Source: an uncultured Oscillospiraceae bacterium
GTDB lineage: Bacteria; Bacillota; Clostridia; Oscillospirales; Ruminococcaceae
DNA: 64,000 nucleotides
Assembly: GCA_910584715.1 (NCBI GenBank)
Contig: CAJUAN010000005.1
Span: 62,001-126,000 of the forward strand
Reading direction: 5' to 3'
The translations under genes were made by a program, and so were the position numbers. Below the pieces are notes generated by a model. It saw nothing but the letters and a program-made list of their open reading frames with translations, made no database searches and was not told the origin of the DNA. Below are positions 43,817 through 51,467 of the stretch, piece by piece. The stretch's first letter is position 1; each line of letters starts with the position of its first letter.

Positions 43817-43869
43817 CAGCACTTTCCTTTCCAAAATAAAAAACCTGCTGACATACCGACAGCAGGCAT
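43816..43869 (-). CDS. 17-codon leader ORF running through a terminator
   Basis: On the minus strand AGAGGG, five bases and an ATG at 43869 open a 17-residue frame, MPAVGMSAGFLFWKGKC. Its TGA overlaps the ATG of the TM1266-like gene (TGATG). Codons 2-9 lie within a CCTGCTG/CAGCAGG hairpin followed by a U-run, so a ribosome translating the leader would melt the terminator. The peptide ends with Lys-Cys. It is too short to classify. Confidence 0.6.
   Translation of the reverse strand: MPAVGMSAGFLFWKGKC
43833..43866 (-). terminator. intrinsic terminator inside the hyd leader (attenuator)
   Basis: On the minus strand CCTGCTG, a 9-base loop and CAGCAGG are followed by TTTTTTATTTT. It lies between the promoter at 44007-44035 and the TM1266-like start, inside the leader ORF. 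Confidence 0.75.
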
Positions 43870-43971
43870 AATTACCCTCTAAATCGCCGCCTTTCTCCTC
43901 AGAAAATCTTTGGAAGTCAGTACAGATAAAATTTATTTGATTTTTAATTTGTTTTGTTTGCGGTCGGAATA

Positions 43972-43985
43972 ATTTCCGCGGAAAT
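43972..43985. promoter_or_regulatory. 14-bp perfect palindrome just after the hyd transcription start
   Basis: ATTTCCGCGGAAAT lies at about +15 to +28 of the hyd transcript. It could be a repressor operator or part of a folded leader. No second copy was noticed in the window. Confidence 0.45.
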
Positions 43986-44006
43986 CTCCTCCCGCTTACA
44001 AATATA

Positions 44007-44035
44007 AGTATACCACGTTTCTGCCGGCATTTCAA
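44007..44035 (-). promoter_or_regulatory. sigma-A promoter of the hyd maturation operon
   Basis: On the minus strand TTGAAA (44030-44035), 17 bases, TATACT (44007-44012). The leader to the TM1266-like ATG is about 185 bases. Confidence 0.8.
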
Positions 44036-44061
44036 GAGGCGCATAAAAAAATTGAAGCGTA

Positions 44062-44781
44062 TTATTGTAAATTTTCTTTTAATACTTGAACGTCGCCGTC
44101 CGCCTGGCGTTTTCTCATTTTGCGCCAGCTTATAAAACCGTAAAGATCGTTCATCAGAAACATCGCAAAACATATTATTACCGAAAGGCATGAAATATCC
44201 GAAAACGCCGCCATTACCCACAGAACAATAAGTATAATATCGTTCGCCGCATACGCCAGCGCGTAAAACTCACTTCTGCGGAACGTGAGATATACCGCGA
44301 TAAAGCTTGTCGTCACGGATACTGTGCTGGGAATAAGATTTGCAGTACCAAACCTTTCCAGTATAAAGTAGAATGCGACCGTTACCGCAGCCGTCAGTAT
44401 CAGCATAAAAACGACCTCTCCGCGCTTTATGCGGTTCACCCTCACCTCGGAACGGTTCCCGTTGTACGGGTTGCGTATCCATGAGATAAACGCCAGCAAG
44501 GCCATCGGGGCGGACATTCCCATATAGGTTATCATTTCCCCGTAATAAGCAAACGAATAGGAAATTATCCCGTAAAGCGCGCTGAAAATGATTATCAGTA
44601 TCTGTCCGGCAGGGTTGCCCTTTGCATTGAAAATAAGCGCGGTAATTCCTATAAGCGAAGCGGCAAGCTTGAGCCAGCCCATCCTGTCAAATATGAGAAA
44701 CGAAACGGTGATAGCTGTTACAGAGCAGAGCCACAGCGCGATCTCGCCCTTTGTAAAATAGTTCAGAAATTTTTTTAGCAT
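44062..44781 (-). CDS. pnuC: PnuC-type nicotinamide riboside transporter
   Basis: The 239-residue protein has about seven membrane helices and PnuC landmarks: WLCSVTAITVSF near the start, GNPAGQILIIIFSALYGIISYSFAYYGE (about 55-85), and a late FMLNDLYGFISWRKM with the Trp and Asn of the substrate channel. PnuC imports nicotinamide riboside (some relatives import thiamine or riboflavin) by facilitated diffusion. The mRNA has a 139-base leader with a terminator and a competing hairpin, so expression is probably controlled by premature termination. The specificity of the transporter and the signal sensed are not certain. Confidence 0.92.
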   Translation of the reverse strand: MLKKFLNYFTKGEIALWLCSVTAITVSFLIFDRMGWLKLAASLIGITALIFNAKGNPAGQILIIIFSALYGIISYSFAYYGEMITYMGMSAPMALLAFISWIRNPYNGNRSEVRVNRIKRGEVVFMLILTAAVTVAFYFILERFGTANLIPSTVSVTTSFIAVYLTFRRSEFYALAYAANDIILIVLWVMAAFSDISCLSVIICFAMFLMNDLYGFISWRKMRKRQADGDVQVLKENLQ

Positions 44782-44794
44782 GACAGTCCCCCCG

Positions 44795-44920
44795 AAAAAA
44801 TAAACATCCGTCAGCGTATCTTCAAAGACCTAACGATACGCGGCGAATGTTTTTCACATTCCCTATCTGCCCGGTGGCAGACCTGCTCAATGACAGGCGG
44901 TAAATACTTTATTTCAGTGC
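44795..44920 (-). promoter_or_regulatory. structured pnuC leader with competing hairpins, candidate riboswitch
   Basis: From the predicted start near 44920 the RNA shows CCTG/CAGG and TCTGCC/GGCAGA hairpins, then GAATGT-GAAAA-ACATTC (44845-44861). The same ACATTC can instead pair with GGATGT in a terminator stem (44804-44850) that also pairs GCGTATC with GATACGC and ends in TTATTTTTT. The two pairings are mutually exclusive. I could not match it to the TPP, FMN, cobalamin, preQ1 or pnuC-associated NAD+ consensus I remember. Confidence 0.6.
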
Positions 44921-44926
44921 AAAGCA

Positions 44927-44955
44927 ATTATATCATATATTCGGCAATATGTCAA
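44927..44955 (-). promoter_or_regulatory. sigma-A promoter of pnuC
   Basis: On the minus strand perfect TTGACA (44950-44955), 17 bases, TATAAT (44927-44932). The -35 box overlaps the end of the preceding gene. Confidence 0.85.
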
Positions 44956-45194
44956 GAGCGCTTTGACTTCCGGTTTTTATCCGTCTTTTTTTCGGAAATC
45001 CCGCCTGAACCGAAGTTCGCAGAATTGTCTCTGTTGCCGTTGCCGTTTCTGCTGCCGTTTCCGCTGAACAGGACGAACTCCAATCTATTGTGATGAGGAG
45101 CAAGAAGCGCCCCTACTACAAATCCCGCCGCAAAGCATACTGCCATGCAAATTACAGTCAGCGCTTTATCGGAAAAAATTTTTTTATCCTCCAT
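44952..45194 (-). CDS. small single-pass membrane protein with Gly/Asn-rich tail
   Basis: The 80-residue protein has a short charged start, one membrane helix (about 11-32, ending in a GALLAPHH motif like YtxH-type proteins) and a tail rich in Gly, Asn, Ser and Arg, ending very basic (KKTDKNRKSKRS). I chose the ATG at 45194, which has AAAGGAG upstream; the frame opens at 45236. The GxxxGxxxAP helix is common in small envelope proteins of unknown function. It stands between pgk and pnuC on the minus strand. Confidence 0.7.
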   Translation of the reverse strand: MEDKKIFSDKALTVICMAVCFAAGFVVGALLAPHHNRLEFVLFSGNGSRNGNGNRDNSANFGSGGISEKKTDKNRKSKRS

Positions 45195-45239
45195 AACCAA
45201 GCTCCTTTCATCTTTAAACTGCGCCGTATAGTACACAAA

Positions 45240-45266
45240 GCGGAGAACGGAAAAACCGTCCTCCGC
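45240..45266 (-). terminator. hairpin terminator after pgk
   Basis: GCGGAG-ACGG and CCGT-CTCCGC form a 10-bp stem with a small internal bulge and A-rich loop. The U-run on the minus strand is short (TTTGT), so strength is uncertain. Confidence 0.6.
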
Positions 45267-45284
45267 AATTTGTACTGCAATTAT

Positions 45285-46511
45285 TTACGCCTTTTCCGCG
45301 ATAACGTCAACGCCGGGGAGAACCTTGCCCTCAAGGTATTCAAGGGAAGCTCCGCCGCCTGTGGAGATGTGAGACATCTTGTCGGCAAATCCAAGCTGCA
45401 TAACAGCCGCCGCAGAGTCGCCGCCGCCGATGATAGTGGTAGCGTCAGTCTCAGCGAGAGCCTTTGCAACCGCGATAGTACCCTTTGCAAGAGTAGGATT
45501 CTCAAACACGCCCATAGGTCCGTTCCAGACTACTGTCTTTGCGGACTTAACAGCGTCGGCAAAAAGCTCCATGGTCTTTGTGCCGATGTCCAGACCCATT
45601 TTGTCTGCGGGAATTTTGTCAGCGTCAACGACCTCAACGGCGATGTCTCCGTCGATAGGATCGGGGAACGCAGCCGCGATAGTGGTATCAACGGGGAGGA
45701 GCAGCTTCTTGCCGAGCTTGTCGGCTTTAGCCATCATTTCCTTGCAGTAGTCGATCTTCTCGTCGTCAACGAGAGACTGTCCTACCTCGCAGCCCTTGGC
45801 CTTGAGGAACGTGTAGGCCATACCGCCGCCGATAATGAGGGTATCGCACTTTTCAAGCAGATTGGAGATAACGTTCAGCTTGTCGGCAACTTTTGCGCCG
45901 CCCAGGATAGCAACAAAAGGACGAACGGGAACCTCAACAGCGTTTCCGAGGTACTGGATCTCCTTCTGCATGAGGTAGCCTACAGCAGTCTCCTTAACGA
46001 ACTTTGTAACGCCCGCTGTGGAAGCGTGTGCGCGGTGAGCGGAGCCGAAAGCGTCCATAACGAATACCTGACCGTCAACGAGATCGGCAAGCTCCTTGGA
46101 AAGATTCTCGCCGTTCTTGGTCTCGTCAGCGCCGCGGAATCTTGTATTCTGGAGCACTACAACGTCGCCGTCAGCCATAGCCGAAACAGCTGCCTTAGCG
46201 TTATCGCCTACAACCGCGTCGTCAGCGGCAAATGTTACCTTAGTGCCGGGGAGCAGCTCGGCAAGTCTGTCAGCCGCGGGCTTAAGGGAGAATTTATCCT
46301 CGGGACCGTTCTTGGGCTTGCCCAGATGCGAGCAGAGAACTACCCTGCCGCCGTCCGCGATAAGCTTCTTGATAGTGGGGAGAGCCGCCTGGATACGGTT
46401 GTCGTTTGTGATCTTTCCGTCCTTTAGGGGAACGTTGAAGTCCACTCTCACGAGGACCTTTTTGCCCTTTACGCTGATGTCGTCAACTGTTACCTTGTTT
46501 AAACCTGCCAT
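45285..46511 (-). CDS. pgk: phosphoglycerate kinase
   Basis: The 408-residue enzyme makes ATP from 1,3-bisphosphoglycerate in glycolysis. It has VLVRVDFNVPLKDG (substrate loop), LCSHLGKPKNG, the hinge region and the C-terminal nucleotide site with WNGPMGVFENP and GGGDSAAAVMQLG. Length and motifs are fully typical. Codon bias is strong, as expected for an abundant protein. The ribosome site AAAGGA lies before the ATG at 46511. A weak promoter (TTGCTA, 17 bases, TAAAAT) may lie near 46597-46620. Confidence 0.98.
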   Translation of the reverse strand: MAGLNKVTVDDISVKGKKVLVRVDFNVPLKDGKITNDNRIQAALPTIKKLIADGGRVVLCSHLGKPKNGPEDKFSLKPAADRLAELLPGTKVTFAADDAVVGDNAKAAVSAMADGDVVVLQNTRFRGADETKNGENLSKELADLVDGQVFVMDAFGSAHRAHASTAGVTKFVKETAVGYLMQKEIQYLGNAVEVPVRPFVAILGGAKVADKLNVISNLLEKCDTLIIGGGMAYTFLKAKGCEVGQSLVDDEKIDYCKEMMAKADKLGKKLLLPVDTTIAAAFPDPIDGDIAVEVVDADKIPADKMGLDIGTKTMELFADAVKSAKTVVWNGPMGVFENPTLAKGTIAVAKALAETDATTIIGGGDSAAAVMQLGFADKMSHISTGGGASLEYLEGKVLPGVDVIAEKA

Positions 46512-46661
46512 AGTAATGACGTCCTTTCATAAATAAGATATCGGGGCGGTTTTGCAGCGGTGGGTACCGTTAAAAAAATAACGCCCTGTCAATATTATTT
46601 TATACTATTTTCCCAAATTTAGCAAGGGGTTAGGAAAAATTTTAAAAATATTTTTATATTT

Positions 46662-49595
46662 TTACTGCCCTGTCCGGTTGTTCCCGCCTGTAAATTCTCT
46701 CAGCACCTCCACTACCCTTTCGGGATCCACGGGCTTTGAGACATGAGCATTCATACCCGCGTCGAGAGCGGCTTTTACGTCCTCTGCAAAAGCGTTGGCG
46801 GTCATTGCGACTATCGGCACCGTCTCCGCGTCGGGACGTCCCGATGTGCGGATAGCCTTTGTCGCCTCATATCCGTTCATAACGGGCATCTGGACATCCA
46901 TAAGAATAATGTCGTACTCACCCGCCGCGGAGCTTGTAAACTTGTCAAAAGCCTCCTTACCATTCTCGGTGACTACGCAGGTCAGACCCGGTATCTCGCC
47001 GAGCAGTTCAATGAGGATTTCCGCGTTGATCTCGTTGTCCTCGGCGATAAGTATCCGCTTGTTTTCTATGGATATCTCGTTTTCCTTTTCGGTGTCACCG
47101 CCTCCGGTGCGTATCCTTTCCACCGCAAGCTTGAAGTTGGTCAGGAAAAACGGCTTCGGCATGAATCCGTCTATCCCCGCCGCCATAGCCTCCTCCTCGA
47201 TATCGCTCCAGTCATAGGAGGTAAGTATCATTATAAGGACGTTTCCGGGAACCGTCTGCCTTATCCTGCGGGCGGTCTCCACACCGCTCAGACCGGGCAT
47301 TTTCCAGTCAAGTATAACAATATCGTATTCGGCGCCTCTTTCGTGAGCCTCTTTTGCCATTTCAACAGCGTTCAGACCGTCTGAAGCGCACTGTACCGCA
47401 ACTCCCGTACCTTCCATTGCGCCCGTGATGTTCGCGCATACGTCAGGGTCGTCGTCCGCAATAAGGATACTTCCGACACCGTGGTTCCTCCAGAAATTTC
47501 TGTCAATATCCGTTTCCTGCATACGGAGCTCAAGCTCGACAACAAATGAGCTGCCCTCGCCCTGCCTGCTTTCCACGGAAATAGTTCCGCCCATAAGGTC
47601 AACAAGGTTTTTGGTAATAGCCATTCCCAGACCCGTGCCCTGTATTTTGTTTGTAGTACTGTTTATCTCGCGGGTAAACGGAGCGAAGATTATCTGCTGA
47701 TATTCCTCTGACATACCCATACCGTTATCCCTGACGGTAAACCTCATTTTGGCGTAATTTTTTGCGCCGCCCGGGATCTGTTCCATTATCATTTCGATCT
47801 TGCCGCCGTCCTGAGTGTACTTGACAGCATTTGACAGCAGATTTATCATGATCTGTTCTATTCTCAGCTTATCGCCGACCAGATACTCCTGCTGAATATT
47901 GCTGACCGATATTTCAAAGCTCTGTCCGCGGGCTTTTGCCTGTGGCTTTATAATAGTTGACAGCTCCTCGACTATTTCGGCAAGATTTATCTCCGTAAAG
48001 TTTATCGAAGCGTTGCCGCTTTCGATCTTGCTCATATCAAGGATATCGTTGATAAGTCCAAGCATATGGTGGCTTGAAGCGATTATCTTTTTGGTATGCT
48101 CGCGCACCTTTTCAGGCTTGTCGCAGTCCCTTTGGAGCAGCGTTGACAAGCCTACGATAGCGTTCATCGGAGTACGGATATCGTGGCTCATGTTGCTGAG
48201 GAAAGTACTCTTGGCGTTGTTGGCTTCCCTTGCAATATTGAGAGCTTCTTCCAGAGCCGCCTTGTTCCTGTTTTCGGCGGTTCTGTCGGAAAGCACGGCT
48301 ATCAGTTTTTCGGTGTTGTCTACCTCAGTGCAGTAAATAAACTCGCTGAACCACCTGTGCTCGCCGCTTATGCCGTGTATGCGCTCGTTTTCAAGGGAGA
48401 GCGGCTTTCCGGGCACAATTTTTCTGAAAAGCTCCTTGCCCATTTCGTTTTCATGGGAACAAAGGGTACTGTTTATCACAAGCAGGTCTTTTTTGACTTC
48501 CCTGACCGACAGACCCATTACGCGCTCAATGTTTGGGCTTACATACTCAACTGTGCTTCCGTCGACAGACGACATAAGAAACACGTCGTTAGTGTTGTTG
48601 GAAAGGATACCGAAAAGCTGTTCGCGGTACTTCAGCTCTTGCTCCATACCCAAAATGCTTCTGTAATTATGGCGCATTATTATCATAAACGCCGCAAAAA
48701 CCACAATGCCTATGCCGATAATGAACAAAATCGTCTGAGAGCTTTTCACAATATTTTCGGCGTCCTTCATAATAACGTCTTCGGGAATGATCGAAATAAC
48801 GTACCAGCCGCTGATGCTTTCAACGGGAGCGTAGGTGTACACATACATTTCCCCGCGGTACATAAATCTTGCCGAACCCTTTTGCTGACTTCCGAGAGCG
48901 TCTCTGAACGCTTGAAGCTCTTCATCATCGTTGCCGTTAACATCAATAACGTCGAAGATATTGTTAATGCTGCGGCTGCTGTTTTTGTGGCTTGACCGCA
49001 CCAATATATCACCCTCGCTGTTTATGATATGTGAAAATCCCGTATCGTTGAAAAAAGTAAGTGAAAATTCATTTGAAACGGACGAAAGCAAAAGCTCCTC
49101 AACAATGATTCCCTTATCGCCGTCGGCAAAATCAAATCTTTCATAGCAGTACATGACATTTCGTCCGGTAAGCACGCTTACGTCAGGCTCGCATACTCCG
49201 CTTTCACCGAGAGCCGCAAAAAAAGCAAGAGCCTCCCCGTCGATCGTTATTACGTCCGCGCTTCTGTTTGAAAATACGTCGCCGTCGTCCATATCAATAA
49301 CGAAGTAATCGTTTTCCGACTCGCCGAGGACTGAAAGCCGTCCGCTTATCTCATCATGGTCGTCGGATTCTTCTTTTTCCATAATAAACGTCAGACTGTG
49401 GAGTATTTCAGCGTCCTTAGCTGCGTAAACATCAAAAGCATGGCTTCCCTGAGCCGTTACCTCAAGAACGTCGGTAACGGACTGGTTCCGCATAGATCTG
49501 CGAACGGACGCTATGTAATAAACGCCTATCGCGGCAATGATCAGTACCGACAAAAGCGCAAAACCCAAAGTTTTAAGCTTCTGCGTTCTGTTCAT
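46662..49595 (-). CDS. hybrid sensor histidine kinase with two receiver domains
   Basis: The 977-residue protein has a membrane helix (about 8-28), a large extracytoplasmic Cache-like sensor (30-285), a second helix (about 290-312), a PAS domain (about 330-445), HisKA with FLSNMSHDIRTPMNAI (phospho-His), HATPase_c with NLLSNAVKYT and GTGLGMAI, then two receivers with phosphoacceptor Asp in LDWKMPG and MDVQMPV. No Hpt domain follows, so a separate phosphotransfer protein is expected. No response regulator gene is adjacent. The 441-base upstream gap holds a promoter, a long leader with an inverted repeat, and the terminator of the next gene. Confidence 0.93.
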   Translation of the reverse strand: MNRTQKLKTLGFALLSVLIIAAIGVYYIASVRRSMRNQSVTDVLEVTAQGSHAFDVYAAKDAEILHSLTFIMEKEESDDHDEISGRLSVLGESENDYFVIDMDDGDVFSNRSADVITIDGEALAFFAALGESGVCEPDVSVLTGRNVMYCYERFDFADGDKGIIVEELLLSSVSNEFSLTFFNDTGFSHIINSEGDILVRSSHKNSSRSINNIFDVIDVNGNDDEELQAFRDALGSQQKGSARFMYRGEMYVYTYAPVESISGWYVISIIPEDVIMKDAENIVKSSQTILFIIGIGIVVFAAFMIIMRHNYRSILGMEQELKYREQLFGILSNNTNDVFLMSSVDGSTVEYVSPNIERVMGLSVREVKKDLLVINSTLCSHENEMGKELFRKIVPGKPLSLENERIHGISGEHRWFSEFIYCTEVDNTEKLIAVLSDRTAENRNKAALEEALNIAREANNAKSTFLSNMSHDIRTPMNAIVGLSTLLQRDCDKPEKVREHTKKIIASSHHMLGLINDILDMSKIESGNASINFTEINLAEIVEELSTIIKPQAKARGQSFEISVSNIQQEYLVGDKLRIEQIMINLLSNAVKYTQDGGKIEMIMEQIPGGAKNYAKMRFTVRDNGMGMSEEYQQIIFAPFTREINSTTNKIQGTGLGMAITKNLVDLMGGTISVESRQGEGSSFVVELELRMQETDIDRNFWRNHGVGSILIADDDPDVCANITGAMEGTGVAVQCASDGLNAVEMAKEAHERGAEYDIVILDWKMPGLSGVETARRIRQTVPGNVLIMILTSYDWSDIEEEAMAAGIDGFMPKPFFLTNFKLAVERIRTGGGDTEKENEISIENKRILIAEDNEINAEILIELLGEIPGLTCVVTENGKEAFDKFTSSAAGEYDIILMDVQMPVMNGYEATKAIRTSGRPDAETVPIVAMTANAFAEDVKAALDAGMNAHVSKPVDPERVVEVLREFTGGNNRTGQ

Positions 49596-49724
49596 AACAG
49601 ATCACTCCTTTATTTTAATGCCTGCCTTGTTACAAATAAGTACTGCGGCAGGAATGAATTGACCGGCGCACTGTTCCGCGGTTTTTGCGCCGCATAGCCG
49701 CGTACAAGTTACACGGCAATTTAT

Positions 49725-49802
49725 TGTCTAAAAGCGTAGTTAAAAAATCTGCGTAAAAACTATACGCAAATTTTTGCTGGATTCTTCAAACGCTTTTAGA
49801 CA
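49725..49802 (-). repeat. 78-bp nested inverted repeat in the histidine kinase leader
   Basis: TGTCTAAAAGCG (49725-49736) is repeated inverted at 49791-49802. Inside, AAAAATCTGCGTA pairs with TACGCAAATTTTT (49743-49775). It lies just after the predicted start of transcription, so it is either an RNA structure or a small insertion. Confidence 0.5.
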
Positions 49803-49820
49803 GAAATCAGTATTATTAAA

Positions 49821-49849
49821 ATTGTAGCATATGCAAACCGAGAATTCAA
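49821..49849 (-). promoter_or_regulatory. sigma-A promoter of the hybrid histidine kinase gene
   Basis: On the minus strand TTGAAT (49844-49849), 17 bases, TACAAT (49821-49826). The leader would be about 220 bases long. Confidence 0.6.
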
Positions 49850-49887
49850 CCGTATCAATGTGAATTTTTTTCGTCCGGCGGCGTCCG

Positions 49888-49937
49888 TTTGTTATAAAAA
49901 CAAAAGGCGGAATCTACGGTAAAACCGTAAATTCCGC
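49888..49937 (-). terminator. terminator after the zinc-ribbon gene
   Basis: On the minus strand GCGGAAT-TACGGT, a short loop and ACCGTA-ATTCCGC are followed by CTTTTGTTTTTATAA. Confidence 0.8.
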
Positions 49938-50037
49938 TTAGACCGACATTCCATTAAAAAGAGCGGTTAAAAACAGACCCGCTTACGCGATATCCGCAAT
50001 CTTACACTCAGGAAAATCAGACGAGCAATGACGAGAA

Positions 50038-50313
50038 TTATTCTTCTCTCATCTTTGCAAAACAGTCGCTGCAATATACAGGACGGTCCTCTCTGGGTTT
50101 GAAGGGAACTCTTGCAGGTCCTCCGCATGAAGCGCAGGTTGCCTCGAACATTTCTCTTTCAGCCTTTGCGCTGTTCTTTCTTGCGTCGCGGCAGCTCTTG
50201 CATCTCTGAGGCTCGTTAACAAAGCCCTTTTCCGCATAGAACTCCTGCTCGCCGGCTGTGAAGGTAAATTCGTTTCCGCATTCCTTGCAAACCAATGTTT
50301 TGTCTTCGTACAT
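50038..50313 (-). CDS. small protein with two zinc ribbons
   Basis: The 91-residue protein contains four CxxC pairs: CKEC, CKSC, CASC and CSDC. The first half (LVCKECGNEFTFTAGEQEFYAEKGFVNEPQRCKSC) matches the probable zinc-ribbon family found in many Clostridia. The second half adds a CxxCG/CSDCF ribbon. Such proteins may bind RNA or act as adaptors, but function is unknown. The ribosome site is GAGGG, 8 bases before the ATG. It follows the tRNA-like sequence and the sigma factor gene on the same strand. Confidence 0.87.
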   Translation of the reverse strand: MYEDKTLVCKECGNEFTFTAGEQEFYAEKGFVNEPQRCKSCRDARKNSAKAEREMFEATCASCGGPARVPFKPREDRPVYCSDCFAKMREE

Positions 50314-50340
50314 TTTGCTTTCCCTCGCTTAAAAAAATTT

Positions 50341-50415
50341 GGACCTGAGAACGGATTCGCACCGCCACCTTTGCCTTTAAAAAAAACAACGCTCTTGACT
50401 TTAAGCTACCTGGTC
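50341..50415 (-). pseudogene. degenerate tRNA-like sequence (75 nt)
   Basis: On the minus strand GACCAGG can pair with TCAGGTC (six of seven pairs). A D-arm GCTT/GAGC, an anticodon stem TTGTT/GGCAA and a T-arm GGCGG-TGCGAAT-CCGTT are in the right order and spacing. Defects: the anticodon loop is nine bases (a run of T), the G18G19 pair is missing, one extra base follows the T-stem and there is no CCA. It is probably a tRNA pseudogene, or a tRNA-like regulatory structure after the sigma factor gene. Confidence 0.45.
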
Positions 50416-50421
50416 GTATAT

Positions 50422-51060
50422 TCAAATGTCCGCATTAACGGGGGAAAACAAAACTCTCAGCTTCTTTCTCACCCGAAAAACAGCATTATCAACAGATTTT
50501 AGCGGAATACCCAGCCTTTCAGATATCTCGCCGTAGGACAAGCCGCTCAGATACAATCTAAAAATGTCCCATTCCAGTTTTGAAAGAAGCGACTTAATCT
50601 CGTCGTAAATGCCCAGCATTTTCTCCTTTTCAAACCATATATTTTCCGGGGACGAACCGTCCTCCGCATTTCCTTCAAAGTTTTCCGCAGAGCCTTGCTC
50701 CGCATTCTTTCTCATTCTCACCGCCGCAGATTTTATGCCGTTTGTAACGCAGGCGTCAACAAATGATGAAAATTTTGATCCGCGTTTCGGGTCGAAAGAA
50801 TTTACAGCGTTCAGAAAGGACAGAAAACCCTCCTGCGCAAGATCCTCCGGTTCCGCGTAATCTCTCGCAAAACCATAGGCTTTTTTTCTCACAAGCCGCA
50901 TATAGCGCGAAATGAGCGTGGAAACAGCGCGCTTCCCGATGACCGAATTAGCCCGGCAGCGGGAAATTTCAACAAGCTCGTTATCCTCGAGCGAATCAAA
51001 TTCAAGCGAACCGGGTTCTCTGAACCCTGAGCTGTTAATATCCGGATACAAGCAGCTCAT
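50422..51060 (-). CDS. SigH-like sigma-70 family factor
   Basis: The 212-residue protein has region 2 with PEDLAQEGFLSFLNAVNSFDPKRGSKFSSFVDACVTNGI and region 4 with LEWDIFRLYLSGLSYGEISERLGIPLKSVDNAVFRVRKKL, a helix-turn-helix reading -35 boxes. Its size and YMRLVRKKAYGFARDY core match SigH/Spo0H-type factors of transition state and sporulation. No anti-sigma gene is adjacent. Its own promoter has a perfect TTGACA and a dyad directly upstream. With spoIIR at 53.3 kb this supports a sporulating lineage. Confidence 0.85.
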   Translation of the reverse strand: MSCLYPDINSSGFREPGSLEFDSLEDNELVEISRCRANSVIGKRAVSTLISRYMRLVRKKAYGFARDYAEPEDLAQEGFLSFLNAVNSFDPKRGSKFSSFVDACVTNGIKSAAVRMRKNAEQGSAENFEGNAEDGSSPENIWFEKEKMLGIYDEIKSLLSKLEWDIFRLYLSGLSYGEISERLGIPLKSVDNAVFRVRKKLRVLFSPVNADI

Positions 51061-51141
51061 TGCCTTACCACCAATCCAAGGACATATGCCTTACAAACCG
51101 TGTCATACAGTTATACGGCTGATAAATTTGCTACTGTTAAT

Positions 51142-51171
51142 ATTTTATCATTAATCGGCGTACCTTGTCAA
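51142..51171 (-). promoter_or_regulatory. promoter of the sigma factor gene
   Basis: On the minus strand TTGACA (51166-51171), 18 bases, TAAAAT (51142-51147). Confidence 0.6.
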
Positions 51172-51190
51172 GGAAATTTAAGAAATTTCC
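51172..51190. promoter_or_regulatory. GGAAATTT-AAG-AAATTTCC dyad abutting the sigma gene -35 box
   Basis: An 8-bp perfect inverted repeat with a 3-base centre lies immediately upstream of the -35 box, a classic activator or repressor position. The factor is unknown. Confidence 0.45.
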
Positions 51191-51279
51191 GACTTAATTT
51201 GTATACTTTGTGAGTAAAAACAATAATTGACAATTGTATTTGGTAATTTTAACAATCAAGCGGTTTAAACAACGACAAC

Positions 51280-51316
51280 GGCGGACTGTCTGCATTCTGC
51301 GAACAGTCCGCCTTTT
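51280..51316. terminator. strong hairpin in the 51.06-51.47 kb gap
   Basis: GGCGGACTGT (51280-51289) pairs with ACAGTCCGCC (51303-51312); TTTT follows on the plus strand and a T-rich tail on the minus strand. It may end the DivIVA/fumarase transcript. A possible plus-strand promoter (TTGACA at 51227, weak -10) would give only a ~60-nt RNA. No gene is seen in 51061-51467. Confidence 0.55.
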
Positions 51317-51467
51317 ATACTTCACTGTAAAATTTTAAAGCTTCAAACCGCTATTCGGCAGTTTTTCAAAACAGGATAAATCAGTAATTTTCGCCGCATC
51401 GGAAAAACCACAAATTTCTTTCCATAACTTTTTCATGGCAGAAACGCTATGTTAAAATGACTGCCGT

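Noticed and set aside
43817..44221. 135-residue N-terminal extension of the TM1266-like protein
   Set aside because: The extension covers the promoter and leader and starts in the pnuC gene; the family length is about 85 residues.
51221..51316. Possible short plus-strand RNA from TTGACA at 51227 to the hairpin at 51280-51312
   Set aside because: The -10 box is poor (AACAAT at 18-base spacing) and the RNA would be mostly the hairpin, which is more simply a terminator.
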